A stretch of 41,934 nt of DNA from an uncultured Myxococcales bacterium (GTDB taxonomy: Bacteria > Myxococcota_A > Polyangia > Fen-1088), in the NCBI GenBank assembly GCA_937889515.1, contig CALAOV010000320.1:1-41934 (forward strand). The letters run 5' to 3'. Positions 8,818 through 16,773 of the stretch are shown here, piece after piece. The notes beneath the pieces are model-generated. The model worked only from the letters and a program-made list of their open reading frames with translations, did not search any database and was not told the DNA's origin. The stretch's first letter is position 1. Each line of letters begins with the position of its first letter. The position numbers and the translations under genes are program-made.

Positions 8818-10681
8818 CGGACCAGTACTCACCTTCGAAGGGCCAGTACTCTTCGTCGTCGCCCATGAGGCCTTCGAGCTGGAGCGTGGCGAACATCTCG
8901 GCGGGGTACCGCCCGGCCCGCAGATTCTCGATCTCGATCTCGAGCTTCTTCTTCTTGCCGATGACCGCGTCGATGTGGGTCAGACGCGCCTCCCGGAGCA
9001 GCTCGCGCAGGCGCTTGTCGAGATCGGCCAGGGCGGTGGTGGCGATCACCCCGGTCGCGGCCACCAGGCCGGCGCGCAGCTTGCGCGCCTCCGCCCCCAG
9101 CGCCAGCGTGGACGCCGCCTCGTGGGCGAAGGGCCCCTGAGCGACGTTCTTGAGCCGCGCCGCCCGGTGGGCCTCGTCGGCCAGCTGGCCGACCCGCTCC
9201 TCCATCTCGGGATCGCCGGCCGCCAGGGGGCGCAGCGCCTCGACGTCCTGGACCAGGCGCACCGCCTCCGTCGCGTCGGCGTTGTCGGTTGCGCCCTTTT
9301 CGTGCGCGGTCAGCTCGTCCCAGACCGCCACCTCGTTGGGGATCATGCCGGTCTCGCGGTCGAGCGACAGGATGTCGCCATAGAACTTGTAGAAGCGCGG
9401 ATCGACCTTGAGCAGCTCGGCGATCGGATCGTGCGGCGTCGCGATGGAGGCCTTGCTGAGCAGGCGCCGGTAGAGCGCGCCGCGCTTGGCCGGATCCTTG
9501 AGCAGCGTCGCCACCTGGGCCTCGATCGGGCCGTAGGTCTTCACGAAGGCGTCCAGCGTCGCGCGCACCTGATCGAACCGGCAGGACTTGAGGTCGATCA
9601 TGGCGTGCAGCAACATCACGTCGGGCGCCAGCGGCGATTTGGGGAAGGTGTGGTCGAACTCCTCGAGAAAGGCGCTGGCCGCCTCGTACTCCCCCTTCTG
9701 GAACATCGACCAGGAGGCCTCGAACAGAGCGTCGGGGAGGCGATCGGAATCGGTGGGAACGCGGAAGTAGAAATAGTAGGCGTCGTCGTACTTCCCCTGC
9801 TCGTGCGCGATCCGGCCCAGCGCCAGGTAGGCCAGGTCCTTGACCGCGAAGTACCGCCCGTCGATGAAGAAGGTGAACCGGTCCTGATCGGCCTGCTCGA
9901 CGATCTCGCACAGCGCGTGGCGAGCGGCGGCGAAGTGTCCGTGGCGGGCGTGGAGCAGGCCGCGGAAGTAGAGCGCGGCGGCGTAGAAGCGGGACTGGCG
10001 GTCGACCTCGGAGAACAGCGATTCGGCGCGCGCGCCGTCGCCGGCCCCGTAGGCGACCTTGCCGGCCAGATAGGCATGCTCGGCGGCGCTGTCGTGGGGC
10101 AGGACCTCGCCGCGGCCGGCGTCCGTGTGATCGAGGACGGAGAGGATCTCCGCCTCTTCCTTGGTCTCGAGCGCGACGTCGACCATCATCCGGTAGGCCG
10201 GCGCGAAGAGGGGGGATTTGGTCTCGCGGCCCATCACCCGCAGCAGATAGCGCTCCGCCGACTTGTAGCCCCCCGCGCGGATGAGGGCGCGCGCCAGCGT
10301 CAGCTCGGCGGTGGCGTAGTCGGGCGCGTATTCGAACTGCGCGAAGCGCGGCGATTCGACGATGCGATAAAGGCGCACGCTCGCGATCTCGGCGTTGCCG
10401 GTGACGAGATCGTCCTCGGCCGCGGCCAGCTCGGTGCGCAGCCGGTCCAGCGTGGCCGGCTGTTTGTCCCCGCCGAGCACGCCGGCCTTCTCCAGATCGG
10501 CCAGGTATCGCCCCATGGGATCGATTGAGGTCGGGGACCCTGGGAGGGTCCCCGCGCCCCCCCGCGATGGAATCTGGCGGGCGGAGCCCGCCTCCGTCCA
10601 CGCGTTGCCGCTCGGCGCCGCCTTGGGCGCGGCATCGGCGTCCACGTGCTGGACGAGCAGGGCGACGAGGAGCGCGATCAT
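8795..10681 (-). CDS. gltC: GltC-like periplasmic TPR protein
   Basis: A 628-aa protein with an ATGA overlap with the previous gene. A short signal ([17 protein letters not shown]) is followed by a linker and a helical TPR solenoid ([87 protein letters not shown]). A coiled-coil-like region ([38 protein letters not shown]) leads to a conserved tail, [21 protein letters not shown], which I associate with deltaproteobacterial GltC-family proteins. GltC is the periplasmic partner of the outer-membrane Glt barrels. Oddly, residues 30-50 ([21 protein letters not shown]) are the in-frame translation of a dispersed palindromic repeat that also occurs twice near 15000. Confidence 0.83.
   Translation of the reverse strand: MIALLVALLVQHVDADAAPKAAPSGNAWTEAGSARQIPSRGGAGTLPGSPTSIDPMGRYLADLEKAGVLGGDKQPATLDRLRTELAAAEDDLVTGNAEIASVRLYRIVESPRFAQFEYAPDYATAELTLARALIRAGGYKSAERYLLRVMGRETKSPLFAPAYRMMVDVALETKEEAEILSVLDHTDAGRGEVLPHDSAAEHAYLAGKVAYGAGDGARAESLFSEVDRQSRFYAAALYFRGLLHARHGHFAAARHALCEIVEQADQDRFTFFIDGRYFAVKDLAYLALGRIAHEQGKYDDAYYFYFRVPTDSDRLPDALFEASWSMFQKGEYEAASAFLEEFDHTFPKSPLAPDVMLLHAMIDLKSCRFDQVRATLDAFVKTYGPIEAQVATLLKDPAKRGALYRRLLSKASIATPHDPIAELLKVDPRFYKFYGDILSLDRETGMIPNEVAVWDELTAHEKGATDNADATEAVRLVQDVEALRPLAAGDPEMEERVGQLADEAHRAARLKNVAQGPFAHEAASTLALGAEARKLRAGLVAATGVIATTALADLDKRLRELLREARLTHIDAVIGKKKKLEIEIENLRAGRYPAEMFATLQLEGLMGDDEEYWPFEGEYWSDEYENFK
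10523..10604. repeat. Palindromic repeat, copy 1 (inside the gltC-like gene)
   Basis: It contains a perfect hairpin GGGGACCCT-GGG-AGGGTCCCC (10533-10553), then a C-rich spacer with GCGATGG, then a second perfect hairpin GGCGGGC-GGA-GCCCGCC (10576-10592). Both loops and stems are visible directly. Copies 2 and 3 near 14967-15096 share the flank GATTGAG/TCGGGACC and the ACGCG end. This copy lies in coding sequence on the antisense strand and keeps the gltC-like frame open. Confidence 0.85.
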
Positions 10682-11382
10682 TTCTCCGACCGGACCTCGA
10701 TCTCGACCTCGGGCTCGTACCCGGGCAGGTCGCCGTCGTCGTCGCCGGTGATGACCACGTTCGTTCGCTGGCCGTCGGGAACGTCGATGACGAAGGTCTG
10801 CTCGGATTCGTAGCCCAGATCGGCGTGTTCCTTTTCACTCTTCTTGCCGGGGCGGACTTCGATCCGCACGGTCAGCGTGTGCGGGCCGGGCTTGGCCGGG
10901 CGCTCGGAGACCTTGATGAGCTCGTCGACCAGCGGCTTTTCGCCCGAGTCCCAGATGGAGTTGCCGTCGAGGCGGATCTCCGCGCGGCGCAGGATGAAGT
11001 CCGGCGCTCCCTTCCAGCGCAGCGTCGCCGCCAGCTTCGATTCGTAGATTCCCTCCTCGACCAGCTCGGCGCGGGCGCGCGAGCGGAACAGCTCGTCGCG
11101 CAGCCGATCGTATTCGGAGCGCAGCTTGGCCAGGTCGACGGCGGGCGGCGGCGCGGGCGGCGCCATCTGCTGCTCGACCGACTCGTTGCCTGCGCCCGAG
11201 GGCGCCGGGGAGGATTTCGACCCGGCCGTTCGCCCGGCGTCGGGCGTCGATTCGGCCGCGGGATCGTTCTTGGCCGCGCGGGCCGGCCCGGCCGCCAGCG
11301 CGAGCCCGGCCAGCGTCAGCGACAGAACCAGGCGCCCCGCGCGGTATCGGGGCTGGCAGGCGATGTTTCCTGGGATCTTCAT
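10678..11382 (-). CDS. Exported coiled-coil / beta-domain protein between barrel and gltC-like genes
   Basis: The ATG at 11382 is chosen over the GTG at 11391 because GGGAG lies 8-9 nt before the ATG. The signal peptide is AGRLVLSLTLAGLALAAGPARA. It is followed by an Ala/Pro/Ser-rich linker, a helix likely to coil (LRSEYDRLRDELFRSRARAELVEEGIYESKL), and a C-terminal beta-sandwich-like part with PGPHTLTVRIEVRPG and QTFVIDVPDGQRTNVVI, resembling a carbohydrate- or Ig-type fold. Similar proteins can be mislabelled dihydrolipoamide acetyltransferase because of their Ala/Pro linkers; no lipoyl or catalytic motif is present here. The role is unknown, but tight coupling to barrel and gltC-like genes argues for the same envelope complex. 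Confidence 0.78.
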   Translation of the reverse strand: MKIPGNIACQPRYRAGRLVLSLTLAGLALAAGPARAAKNDPAAESTPDAGRTAGSKSSPAPSGAGNESVEQQMAPPAPPPAVDLAKLRSEYDRLRDELFRSRARAELVEEGIYESKLAATLRWKGAPDFILRRAEIRLDGNSIWDSGEKPLVDELIKVSERPAKPGPHTLTVRIEVRPGKKSEKEHADLGYESEQTFVIDVPDGQRTNVVITGDDDGDLPGYEPEVEIEVRSEK

Positions 11383-11387
11383 TTTGA

Positions 11388-12182
11388 TCACTCCCGTATC
11401 GGCAGGTAGAGGCTGAGACCGATGGTGGTGGTGAGATCGTTGACCAGCAGCGTCTGCGCCAGCAGCTGCTGCCGGTAGATGTGGTCGCGCACGTCGATGC
11501 GGATGGCCCAGGCGTGGCCCAGGAAGAACTTGAAGCCGAAGCCGCCGCTGCCGGCGAGATCCTCGGACACCACCGAATCGACCACGCCGGCGCCGCCCGC
11601 CAGGTAGAAATCGAAATGGGTGATCGATCCGCCGAGCCGCATCTTGGCGTGCGCGGGCAACCAGATCAGATCGGCGTCGAAGTAGAGCTCGCGGCGCGGT
11701 CGTCCTTGCAGGACCGCGAACGTCCGCTCGAGCTCTGGTCCCCCGTACGACGTCAGGCTGGTGATCGCCGCCGAGGCCTCGACGCCGAGGTCTTCGGTCA
11801 TGTGATAGGTGTAGGCGAGGCCCAGCGTCCCCGGCGTGGGCGTCGAGCGGAGCCCGGGAACGCGGCCGAGGTAGGGAATGTCGCCCAGGTGGCCGGAATA
11901 GACCCCGTCGAAGAGGTCGGAAGAGTAATAGCCGCCCTGGATGGTCAGCTCGTGGCGGTTGGTCTGCTGAAACAGGCGGTCGCGGCTGGTCCGCTGCTTT
12001 CGCTTGGCGAACAGATCCGCCTTGATATCTTCGTCGATGCAGGCGTCGCCGCCCTTGCCGTCGGAGGTGCTGGTAGCCGCGGTGGCGTCCTCGTCCGACG
12101 TCGCGTCGTCGTCCGCCAGCGTGGGCCTAGCCGTTGCCAGCAGCAGCGCCAGCGACGAAAGGGCGATGGTCAGCCGAGCCAT
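11388..12182 (-). CDS. Outer-membrane beta-barrel protein (GltA/GltB-like)
   Basis: A 264-aa protein with a signal peptide (ARLTIALSSLALLLATARPTLA) and an acidic linker (DDDATSDEDATAA). The barrel runs from about residue 60 (HELTIQGGYYSSDLFDG) to the C-terminus (IGLSLYLPIRE). It shares recognisable patterns with the upstream gene product: LGLAYTYHMTEDLGVEA versus GGALSFYPSEDFGLEA, IRIDVRDHIY versus FRLDLRDFLL, and a final NDLTTTIGLSLYL versus NNINVLAGFSLWL. The two are therefore tandem paralogues of the myxobacterial outer-membrane barrel family. In M. xanthus gltA and gltB are adjacent barrels upstream of gltC, matching this order. Which is A and which is B cannot be decided by eye. Confidence 0.82.
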   Translation of the reverse strand: MARLTIALSSLALLLATARPTLADDDATSDEDATAATSTSDGKGGDACIDEDIKADLFAKRKQRTSRDRLFQQTNRHELTIQGGYYSSDLFDGVYSGHLGDIPYLGRVPGLRSTPTPGTLGLAYTYHMTEDLGVEASAAITSLTSYGGPELERTFAVLQGRPRRELYFDADLIWLPAHAKMRLGGSITHFDFYLAGGAGVVDSVVSEDLAGSGGFGFKFFLGHAWAIRIDVRDHIYRQQLLAQTLLVNDLTTTIGLSLYLPIRE

Positions 12183-13045
12183 AGGCTGAACCCCGCCAGG
12201 ACGTTGATGTTGTTGGTGATGCGCCCGCGGCTCAGCACCTCCTGCGGCAGCAGGAAGTCGCGGAGGTCCAGCCGGAACGAGAAGAAGCGGTTGAAGTAGA
12301 GCTTGAGCCCACCGCCGACCTCCCAGGTCAGGCCGAGGACGCTCGGGTCGAAGGTGCGGCCGGCCCCGGCGACCGCGAAGATGTCGCTGTGAAGGATCCG
12401 CGTCTCGCTGAACTTGAACTTCGCATGGATGGGCGACCAGAGCAGCGAGAGCATCCCCTGCCAGGCGATGCCGGGCTGGAAGTGGGTCTGCTGATCGAAA
12501 GAGGTAAACGCTTCCTCCAGGCGAAACCGCATCGGCGTCCGTGTGACCAGCGCTTCGAGCCCGAAATCCTCCGACGGGTAGAACGACAGCGCGCCGCCGT
12601 AGCTGTAGGTGGACGACAGAGCGTCGGCCGCGTAGAAGCCGCCGAGGCCGGAGAGCTCGAAGCGGTGACGCTTGAGGAAGTCGCGCCGCTGGACCCCCTT
12701 GCGGCGACCGCCCGTCGCATCGCCTTCCAGGCAGGCCAGGCCGTGTAGCGCCGATTCGGGCTCCTCGTCGGTTTCGCCGAGCTCGCTGTCGGCCTCGCCG
12801 GCCTCGCCGCCCGCGCTGCCGTCGGACTGGGACCGGCCGGCGCTCGAGCTGTCTTTTGAGCTGTCCTTGGACCCCTCTTTCGAATCCTCATCGGCGGGCG
12901 TAGCCTCGGAATCGTCGTCGCCGCCGCCCTTGTCCTCGAAAAGGTTGTCGGTCGGCTTCGAGCCCGCCAACGGGGGCGCGGCTAGCGCGGGGATCCCGTT
13001 GGTGAGCCCGTAGGCCAGAGCGAGGACGACCGTCGCACGTACCAA
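12170..13045 (-). CDS. Outer-membrane beta-barrel protein (GltA/GltB-like), first gene of the operon
   Basis: The 291-aa ORF begins at TTG, giving a good signal peptide (VRATVVLALAYGLTNGIPALA). A long acidic Ser/Asp/Glu linker (about residues 30-95) precedes a barrel of the same family as the next gene (LGGFYAADALSSTYSYGGALSFYPSEDFGLEA; FRLDLRDFLLPQEVLSRGRITNNINVLAGFSLWLG). The start is uncertain. An ATG at 13094, preceded by AAGAAG, opens a different frame that would join this one if a single base were removed from the run CCCAAAAA (13048-13055), extending the signal to MTNLAKRTALGLRF... A sequencing or assembly indel or a true frameshift is possible. It overlaps the next gene by 13 nt. Confidence 0.8.
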   Translation of the reverse strand: MVRATVVLALAYGLTNGIPALAAPPLAGSKPTDNLFEDKGGGDDDSEATPADEDSKEGSKDSSKDSSSAGRSQSDGSAGGEAGEADSELGETDEEPESALHGLACLEGDATGGRRKGVQRRDFLKRHRFELSGLGGFYAADALSSTYSYGGALSFYPSEDFGLEALVTRTPMRFRLEEAFTSFDQQTHFQPGIAWQGMLSLLWSPIHAKFKFSETRILHSDIFAVAGAGRTFDPSVLGLTWEVGGGLKLYFNRFFSFRLDLRDFLLPQEVLSRGRITNNINVLAGFSLWLG

Positions 13046-13225
13046 CGCCCAAAAATCGTAGTCCTAGCGCAGTGCGCTTGGCAAGGTTCGTCATGCTTCT
13101 TTTTCATGAAAACCTCGTCGAGAAATGACATCTATTCCGGCAGGACGATGTTCCGCGCCGGCTTTATCCACGTTATTCGCACCGCAACGACCGAGAGGCG
13201 GGTGGCGCAACATGGGGGCGACGGT

Positions 13226-14968
13226 GTGGCGCAACGTGCGAGACGTGATCATTCACCCCACATCGGGTCGATTGGGACCGGGTGGGCGACCGGCTGGCTG
13301 GTCGCGGTGGCCGCGGGTTTGGCCGGTCTGGTCTGTTTCGCCTGTTCGGGATCCAAATCCCCCCCTCCGATCGAGGGGGGGGTCGCGCCACGACAGTGCT
13401 CGGGCAGCGCCCTGTGCGTGGGCGCCACCATCCACATGTGTCAGGGGGACATGATCGGGGACGAGATCGAAGACTGCGCGCCGAGCGGCCAGGTCTGCAG
13501 CCTCGCCCGCTGCACCTCGCCCGATTGTCAGATGGCGGAGGCCAACGCCAGCAGCGTCGTCGGTTGTCTCTTCTACACGCTCGAGGCGGAGACGGTCGGG
13601 GAGGATCAGGCCAATCCCACCAGCTTCCTGGTTTCCAATCCGGGTGGCGATGCCGCCACCGTCGAGATCCAGCGCCCCAGCGTCGGCGCGGACGGCACCA
13701 CGCAATGGATGGGTGGAACCTCCACCCCGGTGCCGAGCGGCCAGTCGGGCCGGCTGGTCCTGCCCGGTGGGGCCGAGGTGACCGGGATCGGGACCCGGAT
13801 CGGCGGAGCCGTCCGTATCTCCAGCGACCGGCCGGTCACCGTCGTCGAGATCGAGGGCGACGACGTCGCCCAGAACGCGACCAGCACGGGGGGCACGATG
13901 ATCCTGCCACTCCAGTCGCTCGGGATCTCCTACCTGTCCGTCACCTATCCGGAGATGGCCACGCCGGCCATCGCAAACATCCCGGGCAGCCGCGGCGGGG
14001 CGGCCCGGGTGATGGTCATCGGCACGCAGCAGGGGACCACGATCCATTTCCTTCCGTTCGGGGCGGTCTCGGCCGCGCCCGGCGACGGCTTCGGCGGACT
14101 CGCCGCGGGCGAGGACTATCCGGTCGTGTTGAACGACGGCGACGTCTTTCAGATCTATAGCGGCGCCGACGGCGAGGATCTGACCGGGAGCCTGGTCACC
14201 GCGGGTCAGCCCATCGCGGTCTTCTCGGGCAACATCTCGACGACCTACGGGTCGCAGGTGACGGGAATCAATTCACCGGATATGGCGCATGAACAGATGC
14301 CGCCCATCGCCACCTGGAGCCAGACCTACGTCGCGGCATCGCTGACGCCGCAATCGAACATCGATTGCACGTCGTTCTTTGGCACCAGCGGGGCGTCGAT
14401 CTGGCGGGTGCTGGCCGCAACCAACGGGACCAGCGTCACCTTCGAGGGGCCCGGGGTAGACACCTTGCAGCTGCTGCCGGCCGGGGGCGTGGCCGCGCCC
14501 CTCGAGCAGCCCCTCGCGCTCGACGCGGGCCAAGCGGCGTCGCTCATCGGCGTCGGTAGCTTCACGGTGGCCGGGACGTATCCGATTCTGGTGACGCAAG
14601 GGATGGATTGCGAGCCGAGCCTGTCGCTGGCGATCGCCGTCGACGCCGGCACGCTGGTCAAGAGTCTGCCGTTCGCGGTGCTTCCGAATTTCGATCAGCT
14701 TCTGGGGATCGTCCGGCCCCAGAGCACGGAGGTGGATCTGGACGGCAGCGCCATCCCCGACGGCGCGTTCCAGTCGGTCGGCGAGATGTTCGAGGTGGCC
14801 GAGGTTCCTCTCGGCGCCTGCCCGCCGAACCAGGGCGTCTGCCCGCACGTCTTGACCGGCGCGGCCGGGTTCGGGATGACCTTGCGCGGAATGGACGTCC
14901 AGTCGAGCTACGCACTGACGGCGCCCGGACTCCGCTGCGACCCGGGTAACGAAGTCTGTCTGAACTGA
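13226..14968 (+). CDS. Exported IgGFc-binding-like surface protein
   Basis: The ORF is open from ATG 13106, but its first 40 residues do not suit a signal. The GTG at 13226, with GGGGGCG upstream, gives MAQRARR... followed by a hydrophobic stretch GWLVAVAAGLAGLVCFAC and SGSKSPPP, so export and perhaps lipidation are likely. A short Cys-rich stretch (CSGSALCVGATIHMCQGD...CAPSGQVCSLARC) is followed by a long beta-rich region (FLVSNPGGDAATVEI; GGAVRISSDRPVTVVEIEGDDV; AVFSGNISTTYG) that resembles the N-terminal IgGFc-binding domain found in many myxobacterial surface proteins. It is divergent from the Glt-like operon. Its stop codon falls at the edge of a palindromic repeat. The ligand is unknown. 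Confidence 0.75.
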   Translation: MAQRARRDHSPHIGSIGTGWATGWLVAVAAGLAGLVCFACSGSKSPPPIEGGVAPRQCSGSALCVGATIHMCQGDMIGDEIEDCAPSGQVCSLARCTSPDCQMAEANASSVVGCLFYTLEAETVGEDQANPTSFLVSNPGGDAATVEIQRPSVGADGTTQWMGGTSTPVPSGQSGRLVLPGGAEVTGIGTRIGGAVRISSDRPVTVVEIEGDDVAQNATSTGGTMILPLQSLGISYLSVTYPEMATPAIANIPGSRGGAARVMVIGTQQGTTIHFLPFGAVSAAPGDGFGGLAAGEDYPVVLNDGDVFQIYSGADGEDLTGSLVTAGQPIAVFSGNISTTYGSQVTGINSPDMAHEQMPPIATWSQTYVAASLTPQSNIDCTSFFGTSGASIWRVLAATNGTSVTFEGPGVDTLQLLPAGGVAAPLEQPLALDAGQAASLIGVGSFTVAGTYPILVTQGMDCEPSLSLAIAVDAGTLVKSLPFAVLPNFDQLLGIVRPQSTEVDLDGSAIPDGAFQSVGEMFEVAEVPLGACPPNQGVCPHVLTGAAGFGMTLRGMDVQSSYALTAPGLRCDPGNEVCLN

Positions 14969-15046
14969 TTGAGTTCGGGACCCTGGGAGGGTCCCGCGCC
15001 CCCCGCGATGGGGTCGGGCCGGCGGAGCCGTCCCTCCCCCGACGCG
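14967..15046. repeat. Palindromic repeat, copy 2
   Basis: The hairpin CGGGACCCT-GGG-AGGGTCCCG (14976-14996) is followed by CGCCCCCCGCGATGGGGTC and a shorter second hairpin CGGC-GGA-GCCG (15020-15030). It aligns with copy 1 from GATTGAG to ACGCG and overlaps the TGA of the preceding gene. It could act as a transcription-termination hairpin between convergent genes, but there is no T-run. Confidence 0.85.
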
Positions 15047-15048
15047 AT

Positions 15049-15096
15049 ATAGTTCGGGACCCTGGGAGGGTCCCGCGCCCCCCGCTTCCCCACGCG
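15049..15096. repeat. Palindromic repeat, copy 3 (short form)
   Basis: It carries the same hairpin CGGGACCCT-GGG-AGGGTCCCG (15055-15075) and CGCCCCCCGC spacer as copy 2, but the second hairpin is missing. It ends ACGCGATCTAG, against ACGCGATATAG in copy 2, so the two copies look like a tandem duplication with an internal deletion. Confidence 0.8.
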
Positions 15097-15121
15097 ATCT
15101 AGGGCTTTCGAATAGCGTCGG

Positions 15122-15949
15122 CTAGGCGCCTTTGAGGGCTTCGAGGTCGGCGCGGAGGTTGTCGGGGGTGAAGTTGTCGCGCTTGCGCCGCACGTCGAAG
15201 TAGAGGAGCACCATCCCGAGGACCGGGACCGGGAGCAGCACCATGGTGATGAGATCGCCGAACAGCGAGCTGGCGAAGATCGCCGACTGCGGGACGAGGG
15301 CGCTGGCCACCACCTGCGCGATCCCGCGGAGGAGCCCGAAGACCAACACCACCAAGGTCACCCGCAGCCAGTCGGAGCGAACCAGCGCCACGCTGCGCTC
15401 GAGCGCGGCGCGTCCGCCGATTCCTTCGATCAGCACAACCGGCGAGACGAAGGCGAAGAGAAGGGCCAGGACCAGCCCGGGGATGAGGAAGAAGACGCAC
15501 CCGATCGCTACTAAGAAGGCGGCGGGGATGACGGCCGACAGAAGCTTACCGAGACGGCGGAAGAGGAGCATCCAGACCTCGCGCCATTCGGCGTGGCCGC
15601 CGAGGACGCGATCGGCGACCGAGATGGTGAGCGCCCCGTTGGTCAGCGGCACGATGATCCCGTACAGGAAGAACGCCGTCACCAGTGTCCCCAGCAGGCC
15701 GAACAGGTAGACGCTGAGGCCACCCCCCAGCGCCGCGCTCGGATCGGCCGAAGCCGCCAGCGCCACGGTCGGGCCGAGGATCGCCGACAGCGCCAGCGAT
15801 TTGATGATCGAGGCCGGGACCAGCAGCAGCGCGCAGGTGATGAGCAGCGGCTTGGCGTGCGCGCGATAGAGCTGGAAGGCCTCGCTGAGAAGGTCCGCGA
15901 CCCCTTTTTCTGGCACCGGGGGAACCTGAGGATCGAGCGTTTCGGACAT
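15122..15949 (-). CDS. Polytopic membrane protein, GPDPase-membrane-domain / YIP1-like
   Basis: The start at 15949 is set by a clear AGGAGG 6-7 nt upstream and gives 274 aa; the track start at 15982 is less likely. A short cytoplasmic N-terminus (PEKGVADLLSEAFQLYRAHAKPLL) is followed by about six hydrophobic helices, including LLITCALLLVPASIIKSLAL, YLFGLLGTLVTAFFLYGIIVPL, LVAIGCVFFLIPGLVLALLFAFVSPVVLIEG and VTLVVLVFGLLRGIAQVVASALV. The phrase FVSPVVLIEGIGGRAALERSVALVRSDW is typical of the family annotated as glycerophosphodiesterase membrane domain, which lacks the enzyme. It stands alone, convergent to the preceding gene. No substrate or function can be assigned. Confidence 0.82.
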   Translation of the reverse strand: MSETLDPQVPPVPEKGVADLLSEAFQLYRAHAKPLLITCALLLVPASIIKSLALSAILGPTVALAASADPSAALGGGLSVYLFGLLGTLVTAFFLYGIIVPLTNGALTISVADRVLGGHAEWREVWMLLFRRLGKLLSAVIPAAFLVAIGCVFFLIPGLVLALLFAFVSPVVLIEGIGGRAALERSVALVRSDWLRVTLVVLVFGLLRGIAQVVASALVPQSAIFASSLFGDLITMVLLPVPVLGMVLLYFDVRRKRDNFTPDNLRADLEALKGA

Positions 15950-16019
15950 CGGTGGCCTCCTGTCTTCGGGAGCGGTGAGCATATATCGAAGGCGGCTGCG
16001 CGTGTTAAAAGCTCACCCC

Positions 16020-16700
16020 ATGCGCCGGCGCTTCGCACCCGCCTGCCCGACGATGCTGCTGGCGCTCGCGGTCTGCGCGGTGCCGCGGCCGGCGGGGGCC
16101 GAGACCGGGGTGGCGGACGAGATCTTCGCGGGCGACCCCGCAGCGGTCGAGCTGCCCGCGCGGCCGCGCTTGTCGCTGGCGGCCGGGATGGGCGCGACCT
16201 TCGACGCGACCGGGTTTTCCAGCGGCACCCACGCGATCCCGGCGTTCTTGGCGGTGGGTGGCTTCGGAGATCGCCTGCTGGGCCTCGATCTGGGATCGTT
16301 CGCGTCGTCGGCCTCCGGTCGATTTCACGGCGACGGAGACAGCCCGGTCGACCGGCTGGCCCTGGACGCTTTCGGCGTGGTCCGTCCCGCCGCCCCCCTC
16401 CGGCCGGGCGACGACCGCTATCGGATGCGCGTCCTACGTACGCTGGCCGGCGAGCTCGGGCTGGGGCTCGAGCGCGACGGCCGGGCATCCGGCTCGGGCA
16501 GCCGGTTTGCGCTCCACACGGGGGCGCGGGTCGAACTGCCGCTGACGCGGGCCGGGGAGGCGAGCGAGCTGCGGTTGAGATTGGCCGTGCGGCGGGCGAT
16601 CGGGCTCTACACGCCCCGGATCTACGGCGCCACCGCCAGCGACGTCACCTCGGTCGGCGATACCACCGAGGTCTACGCCGCGCTGGCGGTGGTATTTTAG
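16020..16700 (+). CDS. Exported protein of unknown function
   Basis: The ATG at 16020 (MRRRFAPACPTMLLALAVCAVPRPAGA) gives a normal signal peptide and 226 aa; the upstream ATG at 15975 would put 15 odd residues before it. The mature part is rich in Gly, Leu and Arg with alternating strands (RLSLAAGMGATFDATGF; ELRLRLAVRRAIGLYTPRIYGATASDVTSVGDTTEVYAALAVVF) and ends in Phe. A small outer-membrane barrel is therefore possible. No known family is recognised. It is transcribed away from the membrane-protein gene before it, with only about 70 nt between the two starts. Confidence 0.7.
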   Translation: MRRRFAPACPTMLLALAVCAVPRPAGAETGVADEIFAGDPAAVELPARPRLSLAAGMGATFDATGFSSGTHAIPAFLAVGGFGDRLLGLDLGSFASSASGRFHGDGDSPVDRLALDAFGVVRPAAPLRPGDDRYRMRVLRTLAGELGLGLERDGRASGSGSRFALHTGARVELPLTRAGEASELRLRLAVRRAIGLYTPRIYGATASDVTSVGDTTEVYAALAVVF

Positions 16701-16773
16701 GCTCGCTGCCGGGGCTGGTAGTTTAGGCGCACGCTGGTGGATCCGGCCCTCAAGCGCGGGGCGCGGGGCGTCG

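Noticed and set aside
5467-10528. Plus-strand ORFs of 1043 and 617 aa
   Set aside because: They are exact antisense shadows of the GltD-like and GltC-like TPR genes, with composition typical of reversed high-GC codons.
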